Shown in pieces: positions 19,789-29,994 of a DNA stretch of 41,585 nucleotides (position 1 is the stretch's first letter; each line of letters begins with the position of its first letter). The stretch is from Zancudomyces culisetae (lineage: Eukaryota; Kickxellomycota; Harpellomycetes; Harpellales; Legeriomycetaceae): contig LSSK01001925.1 in NCBI GenBank assembly GCA_001969505.1, positions 1-41,585 of the forward strand, given 5' to 3'. The notes beneath the pieces were generated by a model. That model was not told the origin of the DNA and made no database searches. It saw only the letters and a list, made by a program, of their open reading frames with translations. Made by a program: the position numbers and the translations under genes.

Positions 19789-21215
19789 ATTATTTCTTGT
19801 TTGTTTGTTTTTTCACTGCAAATCCTTATTAATAAAATAAAGAGAGAGAAAAGGGGTATAAAAGAAATACGCGGCGAGTACAAGTATAGTTTTAATAAGT
19901 TGCTGCACAAAACTTTAGTGTTTTTGATCGAGCTGGTAATACTATATCCGTATTTTTTGAAAAAATGAATTGTTGTGGGATTTGAAATGCTGCTACATAC
20001 TTATAGGTAATTCAAAAAAAGTCATATCCTTGAAGAAAAAGATCCAAGTAAGCCAACCTCAACAACTTTTGACCTATACTTTTTTCTTTTGTAAAATCTA
20101 ATCTTGGTCTCAGTTCTGGCCTAACTAGGCACATCATCTGGTAGAAACGATGAACCGTTTTCTCATATCAAAGTGAAAAGTACTGATATTACTCGTCTTA
20201 TGCGTCATTGCTAATACTCGTGTCCTTTTTTTAGACTCCTATCAGTATTATTAACTAGGTTTACTATAAGAACGTCTCAAGAATTATAGTAAACTGACCC
20301 CTTACTTGAACTAGCAATTGAAAGACTATCCTTTTCAATCAAACTTGGTTCAACATGGCAAAGTTCGTCATCAAGGAAAACAAAAAAAAATGGCAAAGTT
20401 GATTCATCAATCAACGGATCAAAATGCAGATTAATAAGTGGTCTGATAACTTTTATGTGTAAAATTCAACACTATATTTTTTCATTTTTGATAATGCATC
20501 CTATCTTTTTGAGATGCACAAAAAGCATATAATAGCCTGAAGTTTTGAAAAGACAGCTTTGATAAAAGTTTAAAGTCTTGATAAAGCAGCCTTGGATTTG
20601 CTTTTAATACGTCTAGGTATCAATGAGCATAGGTTCTTCATATAAAATAGGTGTTAGGCATTAACTAAATGAAAAATTCAAAAAAATTTTTGGGTCGGGT
20701 ATATAATGGGCAAGACCTAGAACAATAAGTTGCCTTTTCTCTTTTCTCTTTTCAACAAAAAAGTAGAGATTGAAAATGCAAGTAAGAAGCAGATGATAGC
20801 CAAATAATCTTCTATCACAGTTCCTTTTAATATAGTGTAGCTTGTACCCGTCTCTCATGCTCTAAATCCTCATATAACTCGAAGGCTCTAATTCGAAGGT
20901 GAATGAGCGTGATTTATGGGAAGTGTTCGTCCCTCCCTTTTTAATGATTGGATGAATTATAATATCACTAAGGCTTTTGTTTTGTAATATCAATTAGTAT
21001 TTGCTTTTTTTCCCTGCGTTTTTAGGTAATTTCCAATTATCAACTATCAATTATTAATTAAAGGTATTAACTGTTGATATAGAAGCTTGGTAAATCAAAA
21101 AAAAAAAGATAAATCGGAAAAATTTTTTTAGAACAAAACAACTATATATATATTTAAGTATCACAAGGTATAGTACGCAGAATAATTCAAAGTACAATAA
21201 TAGAAGAAAAAAATA
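19789..21215. other. Intergenic, promoter side of GGC1
   Basis: 1.4 kb of AT-rich DNA. One 65-codon minus-strand frame (20661-20858) has an ATG but no motif and is not called. The final 70 bp contain a TATA stretch upstream of GGC1. Confidence 0.45.
21143..21153 (+). promoter_or_regulatory. Probable TATA element of GGC1
   Basis: An alternating TATATATATAT run lies 62-73 bp upstream of the GGC1 ATG, a usual distance for a yeast core promoter. The assignment rests on position and composition only. Confidence 0.4.
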
Positions 21216-22154
21216 ATGGCACCAATTGCAAGCAAAGGAGAATCTGGAACAGCAAGAGTCTTGGGTTCCGCAACAGCTGGAATCTCGGAATTGTTCCTGT
21301 TCCATCCAGTGGACACAATTACCAAAAGATTAATGAACAACCAAACCAAGATTTTTACTTCAGGTCAGCCACTCTCTCAAGGCATCAGTACCTTCAACAA
21401 GGTTATATTTAGAGATGCAGCTGAAAAAGGTTACTTCCGCCGATTTACATCGTTGTTCCCTGGGTTAGGATACGCAGCAGGTTATAAAATTTTGCAAAGA
21501 GTATACAAATTTGGTGGACAACCAGTGGTAAAAGATTATTTGAACAAGCACTACGGCTCAGATTTTACTAGGGTATTTGGAAAGCGCAATGGGAACGCGA
21601 TAATGTTTGCAACTGCCGGTAGTTTGATCGGAATCGGAGAGGTTGTGTTGCTTCCACTGGACGTGCTGAAAATCAAAAGACAGACAAATCCAGAGGCGTT
21701 CAAGGGTCGTGGTGTATTTAAGATTATTAGCGAAGAACGACTCAACCTGTACAAGGGTACAGGATGGACCATGGCGAGAAACGCACCAGGTTCGTTTGCG
21801 TTGTTTGGAGGCTCCGCAATTGTGAAGGACTACGTTTTTGGATTGCGCGATTACAACAAGGCTACATACTTCCAAAACTTCTGTGCTAGTATTGGTGGTG
21901 CTGTTGCAAGTTTAACGGTTTCTGCTCCATTGGATGTGATCAAAACCAGAATCCAGGCCAAGAACTTTGAGGTTAAAACTTCAGGATTCACGATCTTTAA
22001 GGATCTGATTAAAACCGAAGGATGGGGTGGATTGTTTAAAGGTTTGACCCCAAAGATTTTGGTTGTTGGGCCTAAACTTATCTTTTCATTCACCATTGCC
22101 CAGATTTTGATTCCTGAATTTGATAGAATGCTTTCCAAAAAAGCCGCTTTATAA
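21216..22154 (+). CDS. GGC1: Mitochondrial GTP/GDP carrier Ggc1
   Basis: A 312-residue, single-exon member of the mitochondrial carrier family (SLC25). Three repeats each carry a PxDxxx(K/R) motif: HPVDTITKR near 32, LPLDVLKIKRQ near 149 and APLDVIKTRIQ near 241, with six predicted membrane helices. The N-terminus (SGTARVLGSATAGISELFLF) and RFTSLFPGLGYAAGYKILQR match the Ggc1/Yhm1 subfamily closely. In yeast this carrier exchanges matrix GDP or GMP for cytosolic GTP across the inner membrane and affects iron homeostasis. A TATA-rich segment precedes it. Confidence 0.93.
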   Translation: MAPIASKGESGTARVLGSATAGISELFLFHPVDTITKRLMNNQTKIFTSGQPLSQGISTFNKVIFRDAAEKGYFRRFTSLFPGLGYAAGYKILQRVYKFGGQPVVKDYLNKHYGSDFTRVFGKRNGNAIMFATAGSLIGIGEVVLLPLDVLKIKRQTNPEAFKGRGVFKIISEERLNLYKGTGWTMARNAPGSFALFGGSAIVKDYVFGLRDYNKATYFQNFCASIGGAVASLTVSAPLDVIKTRIQAKNFEVKTSGFTIFKDLIKTEGWGGLFKGLTPKILVVGPKLIFSFTIAQILIPEFDRMLSKKAAL

Positions 22155-23114
22155 TTACCTACACTTGTCAAATAAATTATAATTGCAGTTTTTGTTTTTG
22201 TAGTTCTATATATATTATTTCCATACTGCAGTTCGCGTGCCTTAGGGAACGTTTTTCCAGTGGTGCATGACCAAAATCTCGATTCTATGCCAAAGTGCAC
22301 TTCTTGTTCTATTTAACAAATATAAAATCATAGCAAATATCCAAATAAGGAAAGGAAGGTGATATGCAAAAAGCTAATCACACTACGCCAGACTTTGCTT
22401 GAAAAAAACACTAGCAAAATTGTAGCAGCTTTGTGTTCTGAGGTCATACCTGCGAATGAGTAAGTTCACAAAAGTGCAGGTAAAATGTTAACATATTATT
22501 AGAGACATTCAACTTACAAACAAAGTGCTTGCCATTTAATACTCTGGTTTACATTGGACCTTAAGAAATCACGCGCTCCAATGCAAATCGAGAAAAACGG
22601 GAACCTATAGCTGGGTAAATTAAGATACACTCACCATTGGTGAATTTTCAGATATTCGAATGAAAAAGCCAAGTTTGGCCAACCAATAATTACCTGGTAT
22701 CAATATGGCCATGTTTTTATTGTAAATTGACAAAGGCAGCAAATACTACAGATAGATCAAGTTGGTGGCAAAAAAAAATTTTTATTTCTTGGTTTTTTTT
22801 TTTTTCATTCAATTTATTGAGTGGTTACAGTTCAACCATATACCAACTAAGTTTACTAGGATGAATATGCTGGTTTAGTCTTATAACTTGTCGATAGAGC
22901 CAGAAATTTCTAAAGCTTTAGATTGTATATATGTGTATTTGGTATAGTTGTGTGAAAATAATAATAATAATATGTATTTTTAAGGTAATTCAGAATGAAG
23001 AATATAAATATATATGAAAGGATAGGCAAAACAAGCGCAATTATTTACATAAAAGCGGAACTAGGTTGTAACTAACATTAAAATTTGGAATTGTAGATAT
23101 AGTAAATATCGAAT
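22155..23114. other. Intergenic between the two carrier genes
   Basis: About 960 bp of AT-rich DNA with A and T homopolymers (for example near 22770-22805). No exon-like sequence seen. It includes the promoter of the RIM2-type gene. Confidence 0.5.
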
Positions 23115-24299
23115 ATGGCTGAAAAAATAAAGGAAATAGAAAGTAAAAAAAGCAATTGGGGTCATTTGGTAGCTGGTGGGTAAGTAAAATTTGAAATCTG
23201 TAGAAAAACAAATCAATTATTGTAAAAACAAAACGGTACCTAAAAGAAGAATAACAAATGTGTCATACAAACCTAACAGCGCAGGGGGGATGATCGGGAC
23301 AATAGTTACGGCGCCATTAGACGTGATTAGAACAAGGTTACAGGTAAGATATAATTCCCAGTATTGACTTGTTTAAGGTATAGTTACGCAAAGTAAATCA
23401 AGCACAATAAAATAGATAATGCCATTAAAAACAAAATCCTGCACAAATAGTCATCGACATTCAGAATACAAGTCGCAGCACCTGGTGCTAAAGGAGTAGT
23501 AGCAGCTACAGCAGTATCAGCCGCACCAGCTGCATCAGCTACATCGGTAGTATTTAGATCCTCCACATTGAGTATATTAAAGCAAATAGTAACAACTGAA
23601 GGAGTAAAAGGGCTGTATCTCGGACTGGGTGCGGGACTAGTCGGAATAATACCGACAAGGGCTATTCAATTTTACTTTTATGGAAGTACCAAGGCAATAC
23701 TAGAAGAACTGTACAACCGAAATGACAGTGCTCTAATCCATTTGATATCGGCAATGACATCAGGAGTAGTTACTGTCACAGCAACTAACCCAATATGGCT
23801 GGCCAAGACAAGAATGCAACTAACACGGCTCGATGGTGGGCCTAAGAGTGGCATTTTGGGCGGTCTACTGCAGATATATAAGATGGAGGGAATAAAAGGA
23901 TTGTATAAAGGAACAACTGCATCGTATTTAGGAGTTAGCGAGGTGTGTATTCACTGGGTTATTTATGAAAAACTTAAAAAACTCTTTAGCGATGATGGAC
24001 TCTCTGCGGCAAATAACACCACGCGGTGGGCCGGTTTAGTAGGCGCAGCTGGAATTGCTAAACTCATCGCAACCGTCATTGCATATCCCCACGAAGTTTT
24101 ACGCACTAGATTGAGACAGCCTCCCTTGCCGGGAGGATCTTTAAAATACCAAACGCTTAGACAAACAGCAATGCTTATCTTTAAAGAGGAAGGCGTTAGA
24201 GCCTTTTATGGCGGCTTGGGGACGCATTTGATGCGAACTGTCCCAAACTCTGCCATCATGTTTATTACTTATGAATATGTTTTGAATCTGTTTCGCTGA
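23115..24299 (+). CDS. RIM2: Mitochondrial pyrimidine nucleotide carrier, Rim2 type (three exons)
   Basis: Exons are 23115-23179, 23280-23343 and 23451-24299. Phases agree and the product is 325 aa. The first junction rebuilds the carrier start HLVAGGAGGMIGTIVTAPLD; the acceptor is the AG at 23278-23279, not the nearby GCAG, because only this keeps the frame. Repeat motifs are APLDVIRTRLQ, NPIWLAKTRMQ and YPHEVLRTRLRQP. The PIW in repeat 2 and the PHEVxRTRLRQ in repeat 3 mark the Rim2/SLC25A33/36 subfamily, which imports pyrimidine (deoxy)nucleoside triphosphates into mitochondria. An Ala/Val-rich low-complexity linker after repeat-1 helix 1 replaces the longer loop of yeast Rim2 (377 aa). 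The gene converges with the kinase gene, 78 nt between stops. Confidence 0.9.
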
Positions 24300-24377
24300 T
24301 GATTTTACAAAATGGAAAAAACATCATTAAGCGGAAATCAAATACATTTTCCTATTCCATACGCTTTTTAGAAACCT

Positions 24378-25571
24378 TCATCTAGTAAAATATGGTAATA
24401 GATTTATACTCTCACCACTTTTGTCGTTATCGCTATTTTTATTGTCGCCATCACGTACGCACTTGCTAATGTTTCTGTTGGGAGTACCGAGAACGCTGTT
24501 ATCGACCGTAGTATCACCAAAGTTATTAGAAGTGCCGCGCCATTTGTTATCGCTGGAATTAGTCAACCATGCATCTGCTAACAAGGACTCGATGTTTGGC
24601 CGATCGGCTGGATTTGTTTTTAACGCCTTATTGATGAACTCGGTTGGCAAATCGGACAGTTTGGTCCACACTTTGCTATTTTCAAACCCATATTTGCCCA
24701 TTAGTATGTTGCTAATCTCAACTCGTACTTCTTCGCTGCTAAATGGTGGTATTCCCGATAATATATAGTATGTTATTACTCCAATTGCCCAGATATCAAC
24801 CGCTTTTCCGTGGCCTGTACGTAATATTACTTCTGGTGCAATATATCCTGGTGTACCACACAGTGAAATAAAGTCGTAATCAAAGAATAGCTCTTCGTCT
24901 TCGTTTTTTAAGTGGCTGTCACAGTCACAATCAAAGGTACATTTACAAGTCTCACGAAAACTTTTATTTGTGCTGTTTTTACTATTTCCAGTGGTGCTCT
25001 TAATATCTTCTACGACTCGCGCTAATCCGAAATCCACTATTACTATTCCGTCCTCAAAGTTTTTACTCTTAAACATAATATTTTCAGGTTTCAAATCTCG
25101 GTGAACAATTCCATTACTGTGCATGTACTGCACACCGCTTGCTATTTGTCGTATTATACCCTTGGCATCTTCTTCGGTATAGTGTTTTTTATTCCATATC
25201 ATCTCAAACAGCTCTCCCCCTCTATATAACTCTGTTATTAAGTATATTTCCTGTATAGTTTCAAAATATTCGATCAATTTTAAAACCCGATCTTTTCCTA
25301 CTTCAAATCGTGCATTTGCATCATCTCTATTGCTTTTATTCTCAATACTATTGTTATAAGAAGTTTTGACTCCACCATTCAACAACAGTTTTAGTATCCT
25401 TATTTCTTTTATAATTGTTTTTTCCCTCCCGATCATTTGCTTTTTACTCATTATCTTGGCCGCATACTTTTTCCCTGTAGCTTTATTGGCCACCACCCGA
25501 ACATCAGCATATGTTCCTTGTCCCAAGATTTTCCCCACTTTGTACTTGTTTGGTAATACCAATACTTCCAT
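24378..25571 (-). CDS. CaMK-group Ser/Thr protein kinase with Cys-bearing activation-segment insertion
   Basis: A 397-residue, single-exon protein that is nearly all kinase domain (about 9-338). The glycine loop is GQGTYADV (third Gly is Ala), catalytic Lys is K39 (YAAKIM), the catalytic loop is HRDLKPEN at 157-164, DFG is 180-182, APE is 245-247, and GKAVDIWAIGV follows. It should be active. YxxGGELFEMI and LSGIPPFSSE place it with Ca/calmodulin-dependent or DAPK-like kinases. Between DFG and the GTPGYIAPE segment lies an insertion of roughly 50 residues (186-236) containing C209, C211, C215 and C217 plus H220, alternating with Asp. A second insertion (about 66-93) sits after helix C. The short polar tail (about 340-397) has no evident calmodulin-binding helix, so regulation may differ from Cmk1/Cmk2. 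Confidence 0.88.
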   Translation of the reverse strand: MEVLVLPNKYKVGKILGQGTYADVRVVANKATGKKYAAKIMSKKQMIGREKTIIKEIRILKLLLNGGVKTSYNNSIENKSNRDDANARFEVGKDRVLKLIEYFETIQEIYLITELYRGGELFEMIWNKKHYTEEDAKGIIRQIASGVQYMHSNGIVHRDLKPENIMFKSKNFEDGIVIVDFGLARVVEDIKSTTGNSKNSTNKSFRETCKCTFDCDCDSHLKNEDEELFFDYDFISLCGTPGYIAPEVILRTGHGKAVDIWAIGVITYYILSGIPPFSSEEVRVEISNILMGKYGFENSKVWTKLSDLPTEFINKALKTNPADRPNIESLLADAWLTNSSDNKWRGTSNNFGDTTVDNSVLGTPNRNISKCVRDGDNKNSDNDKSGESINLLPYFTR

Positions 25572-26509
25572 TCTCTACGTCAAATTATCCAATTGATCTA
25601 TATCTGCTATATAGCTATTATCTCTTTCTAGCGTAGTGATCTTTTGTATATACTTTACTCTTGATTAAAGATAACCAAAGTTTTTAAAAATACAGGGATC
25701 TGCGTTTATACACTCAAAAAGAACGCAAATTCCAAGGTCCTTCTTTTTGGATTTCCTATTCCTACAACTCCCTTTTCAAAAAATAAAAATATATATATAT
25801 TTTTTGAAAAGCTTCCTTTTTTCCAATTGCTAGGACTTTTGCATATAGTATATGTTCTTTCTGCTTTTATTTCTGTTATTGTTTTTCATTTTTCATTTTT
25901 CATTTTGAGCCTTCCCACTTCAATCTAAATCGCTATTTCTGTTGACTTGATTGAGCTGTTTTTTTTATCCTTCCTATTTGCTTCGTACTGTTTTTATTTG
26001 TTTTTACTTGTTGTTTTTTTATGTCTGTATTCAAACAGTGCAAACTTCATGTTACTGTTGATGTCACAAAATTGAGAATGGGATGAGATAGGAGGGTGAG
26101 GGAGCAATATTGTGGTTTTTTTTGAAATTGGTATGTGTTACAAATTAATGACCAACAGCTTGGTGAGCTCCTATTCGTCCACACTTTAATTTTTTGACTT
26201 TTTCTTTGTAATAAAATTTTTTAAAGATGCCATTAGCCAACAGTAGAAAAAGCTAAAAATTGCCATAAAAAAACACTACATTTACCATTTCCGCTAATAG
26301 GAATAGCACTACGAAATTAGAGCAGTAGATAAATTGTGCCCAAAAGCATTTGCACACAATACTTTAAGATACTATTTTAAGATATAGAGTCACGTTGGAT
26401 AGTCGTTCTATATTATTGCTTTTTTCAGAACAAACTCCGCGACGCCCTGAAAACATATTGTATAAATTACCTTGTTCGAATAAATAATTAAATTGTATCA
26501 CTAATAAGA
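25572..26509. other. Divergent intergenic region of the kinase gene and SED5
   Basis: About 940 bp of AT-rich DNA with promoters for both divergent genes. It contains the perfect inverted repeat at 25772-25811 and three tandem TTTTTCATT-like copies near 25881-25905. No exon-like sequence seen. Confidence 0.5.
25772..25811. repeat. Perfect 14-bp inverted repeat with AT spacer
   Basis: The left arm CTTTTCAAAAAATA (25772-25785) is exactly mirrored by TATTTTTTGAAAAG (25798-25811). The 12-nt spacer is A/T only and can extend the pairing. It lies 200 bp upstream of the kinase ATG. It could form a hairpin or cruciform, or be a symmetrical binding site, but AT-rich DNA makes chance formation possible. 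Confidence 0.7.
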
Positions 26510-28075
26510 ATGGTTCAGATTAACAAAAGAGAATTAAAGGATCGGACAAAAGAATTTCGTTTACTGTCTAACGCCCTACGAAAGAGGCAGGCGAGCTCTG
26601 GTAACAATGCACTAGATCGCCAACAACAACAAAAAGGGTCTATTATTGGTCATGACAAGAATGTGGCTAACCGATTTGACTATTTGAATAATCCAAACAA
26701 AAAACAAGAGAAAGAGAAAGAGGATGTCAAATACAGTGAAAAGACCATATTTGCCAAAAGCGCAAAAATGGTAGCCAAGGAAATACAGGATACCACATTG
26801 ATTTTGGAAGAGCTAGCAGTCTGTAAGTGAATTAATGCTTTTCATATGCTTTAGTTGGTTTTCGTGTCTATAAAAGCCCCTTAATACTTTTCAAAGATAT
26901 GGGGGAGGGAAGAGAAAATATTGTGACAAGTTAATGGAAAAGAATGTACTAAAAGATTTTGTGATATCTACCGTGTATAGTATCCAAACGGAGAACAATG
27001 TTTGAAGACTATTCGACGAAAATTAATGTAAAAAAAAGCTTACTTGTACTATTCATCCCTATTAACTATACAAACACAGTAAAGCATAAATCGTTAAAAT
27101 CGATGTGAATAGGAATTGACAAACAATGTAAAGCAACGGATAGCCCTAATAAACAACCATATTGCAGACCTACAGAAGAAGGTGAATAGTGCAAAGGATA
27201 ATAACACCGGTATAGGCGCAAACAGCGGTGGTACAGTAGGAAAACAAATAGCGCAACATAATTCTAACGTTGTAGTGCTATTGCAATCTAAACTTGCGAA
27301 CACGAGTAACACTTTTAAAGGTGTCCTGGAAATAAGAAGAGAGGTAACTTTTTAAGGGAATAAACCGTTTGAAAAAGATTTATAATGTTGCTTTGGATTG
27401 TAAAATAGAACTTGAAAGAATCGACTGCGAGAAGAGAGAAGCTGTATGCTGGAAAGCAGGATTCCTTGGATATAGGTTTACAAGGTATTATATAAACACA
27501 TAACGTGGAGGCGTGGGTGAATTTGAGAAGTTGTAGTGCAGTATCAAATTTATATTTTTTAACAGCGAATGTTAGGTTTGATATTAATCGAAATGAATAT
27601 ACTGTTAGAAACACCCCGCTATATGTCGAAGAGACGACAGAATCGATATAACGTAGATGATAACTATTCAGGAAAGCAAAAAGAACAGCAGCAACCGCAG
27701 CAAGATTATGTATCATTTTCATTGCCCGATTTTGAGGAGTCAAGAGCCCAACAAAGTCAGCAGTTGATTTTAGAACAAGAACACAAGACAAATGAGAATA
27801 GCTATCTGAGTACTCGGAACGATGCAATTAAAACAATTGAGTCTACCATCTCTGAGCTTGGGGGTATCTTTCAGCAATTAGCTCACATGGTTTCGGAACA
27901 AAGCGATGTAGTTCAACGGATTGATGCACAAATCGAGGATGTAGAAATGAATATAACTGGTGCACATTCAGAGCTATTAAGTTATTATTCGAACCTTTCA
28001 TCGAATCGCTGGCTGATGATTAAAATTTTTCTGATACTAATCGTTACTGTTGTGGGCTTTGTGTTATTTTCTTGA
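26510..28075 (+). CDS. SED5: Sed5/syntaxin-5, Golgi Qa-SNARE (five exons)
   Basis: Exons are 26510-26822, 26981-27027, 27113-27343, 27409-27484 and 27609-28075. Phases agree and the product is 377 aa (yeast Sed5 is 340). The N-terminus carries DRTKEF, the Sly1-binding N-peptide. The Habc region follows, rebuilt by a 47-nt exon encoding LSKRRTMFEDYSTKIN, then ELTNNVKQRIALI and LANTSNTFKGVLEIRRENLK. The SNARE motif (about 285-350) contains GGIFQQLAHMVSEQ with the Qa zero-layer glutamine, and QRIDAQIEDVE. A single C-terminal membrane anchor (LMIKIFLILIVTVVGFVLF) ends the protein. Sed5 drives ER-Golgi and intra-Golgi fusion. Intron 1 shows TACTAA. Only the exon 5 start is inferred mainly from phase (acceptor TTAG at 27605-27608). 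Confidence 0.9.
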
Positions 28076-28737
28076 CCCGCTTGCCTTGTTATTAAACCTG
28101 CTTTTTTTCTTGCTAACCTTCTTGTTGTACTTATCACTTAGTTGCTATAGAGCTAATGATAATAAAGAATATATTATTTTTGTGAAAATTCTTAGCTCAT
28201 TGTTCTCATTATTTTGGTTTCCCTCTTTGAACCTCGCGGAACTAGTAAAAAGGGTGGAAAAATTACTTTTGGATTGAAGTAAATATGGTAAACTGGGAAA
28301 TTTTTTTTTGTTTATGATTACCATTTTTTTTTGTTTACTTGCGTGTTTAACTGTACACACAACTTGAAAGTAGAAATATCAACAAAACCTACACTCGTTT
28401 GGCGTCTTTATTGAAAAGGCTAGTTTATTGCAGCCAATTTAATTGGAGTTTAATTAGTGACAGTACTGGAATATAAACAGTCAAATGGGGAAATAGAATG
28501 ATTCGATGAAGTATAAGAGGAACAGTATTGGAGAAATACCAAACAGATAATTTTCGTGTGTAATCTAAATTGCGAAGGATATTTAGACTTGTACATAAAA
28601 GGAGGGCTTTTTTAAAATATATATATATATACATATTCACAAAGAAGTGTATGCCACGCTGTGATATAGACTTCATTTTAAGGAATCAAATCTTTATAAC
28701 ATCGAGGAGGTAATAGCCAAAGGGGGGGAAAAAAGAA
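28076..28737. other. Intergenic between SED5 and the RING gene
   Basis: About 660 bp, AT-rich, with a short TA repeat near 28617-28630. No coding evidence; the overlapping frames here are hydrophobic by composition. Confidence 0.5.
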
Positions 28738-29940
28738 ATGCGTATGGGAATGATTTGTGCGATTTGTTGTCAAAGCTATTTACAATCAGAATCTCACAAC
28801 AATCACTCAAGTAAGGATAGGAAGACAAATACTGAAAATAATGGAATACAGATAAATGAACCCGGGAACCTCCAAGAGGCAAATAGTGAAGAGAGCATGA
28901 GAGCGGACACATATGCGAAAAAGAGCACAAAGCCTATTGTGGTAGTACTGAGATGCGGACATGTATTTCACCAGGAATGTATTTCGCAATGGTTATACCT
29001 CAAAGACTGTTGTCCGCTGTGTCGAAAAAATCAAAACGGAAAAAAACCGATAACCATATATTTGGACCAAGAAGCAGAAGCTGGTGATCAAGAGATGGGC
29101 GAAACGGGCCACCAGAGATATAATCAACAGGATGAGCTGAAAAACAACAAGATTAGCATAAGGGAGGTACTACTGGACGAATATTTCAGCGCGATCGAAA
29201 AACTGAAAAATCAAATTGAAATGGAAAAACGAAAAGTGAAGGAGGTTGAGGAATCCAAAAACAAATTGGTTTTGCAGACTAGTGCTATAACAAACAAGTA
29301 CAAGGCGCTGAAAATGAAATACAACCGATTGGTGCTTGAAACGAATAAATACAAGGCCCTATCGAGGGCACTGCAAGAAAGTTTGGCGGACAAAACAGCA
29401 CAAAGCAACGATTTGAAACAGCAGGTTGACAAAAGGGAGGAGGAAATACAAGTATATAAGTACTACAAAAACGATCTGGAACTCGTTAGAGATAAGGTCA
29501 AGTGTCTACAACGCAAGCTGGCGGCAGAAAAGAAACGAAATTTGCGAGTTGAGGGTATTCAACAGCAAGTAGATGACAGCAGCAATAACAATGACAACCC
29601 GAGTCCTTTTGAAGTCCAAAGTCCATCTATACACAGCGATACCGCTTCTTTTTCTTTGTCTTCTACCATTAACCCCCTTGGAAAGTTAACCAAAACTATA
29701 TATGGGCTTAATAACAACGATAACTGTAATGTCAGTGACCAGGATCCCAACAAGGTTCTTTCTGCGAACTCTAATTCCAACTCTAATTCCATAAACCCTT
29801 TTAAATTAACTTCTACAAACAGCCCAAAGGCACTGAGAAATCCTGCAAGGAACTCTGCATCTATTACAAACAACAAGCTCAAAAGACAACTGCAGCTAAG
29901 CTTCTCACCCCTTTCCAAGAAAGGCAAATTCTTTTTATAG
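28738..29940 (+). CDS. RING-H2 coiled-coil E3 ubiquitin ligase, TRAIP/NOPO-like
   Basis: A 400-residue, single-exon protein. RING-H2 ligands are C7, C10, C73, H75, H78, C81, C92 and C95 (MICAIC, LRCGHVFHQECISQW, CCPLC). The first RING loop, normally 10-40 residues, is about 62 residues and polar. Directly after the RING comes GKKPITIYLD, matching the GKKxIIxxLxFD step of TRAIP. A coiled coil (about 145-275, repeated KYKALKMKYN / NKYKALSRAL blocks) follows, then an Asn/Ser-rich tail ending in basic residues. TRAIP ubiquitinates the CMG helicase in animals at inter-strand crosslinks and in mitosis. The architecture supports that kinship, but the function is inferred. The start is the first ATG, and MRMGMICAIC places the zinc ligands right at the N-terminus as in TRAIP. 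Confidence 0.75.
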   Translation: MRMGMICAICCQSYLQSESHNNHSSKDRKTNTENNGIQINEPGNLQEANSEESMRADTYAKKSTKPIVVVLRCGHVFHQECISQWLYLKDCCPLCRKNQNGKKPITIYLDQEAEAGDQEMGETGHQRYNQQDELKNNKISIREVLLDEYFSAIEKLKNQIEMEKRKVKEVEESKNKLVLQTSAITNKYKALKMKYNRLVLETNKYKALSRALQESLADKTAQSNDLKQQVDKREEEIQVYKYYKNDLELVRDKVKCLQRKLAAEKKRNLRVEGIQQQVDDSSNNNDNPSPFEVQSPSIHSDTASFSLSSTINPLGKLTKTIYGLNNNDNCNVSDQDPNKVLSANSNSNSNSINPFKLTSTNSPKALRNPARNSASITNNKLKRQLQLSFSPLSKKGKFFL

Positions 29941-29994
29941 ATTTTTTTATTTCTTTCAAATAGTCAGTAGTAGCCAGTAGATTTTTAGTTTACA

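Noticed and set aside
23281-23285. GCAG as acceptor of the first RIM2 intron
   Set aside because: It shifts the frame; the AG five bases upstream restores HLVAGGAGGM and the carrier motif.
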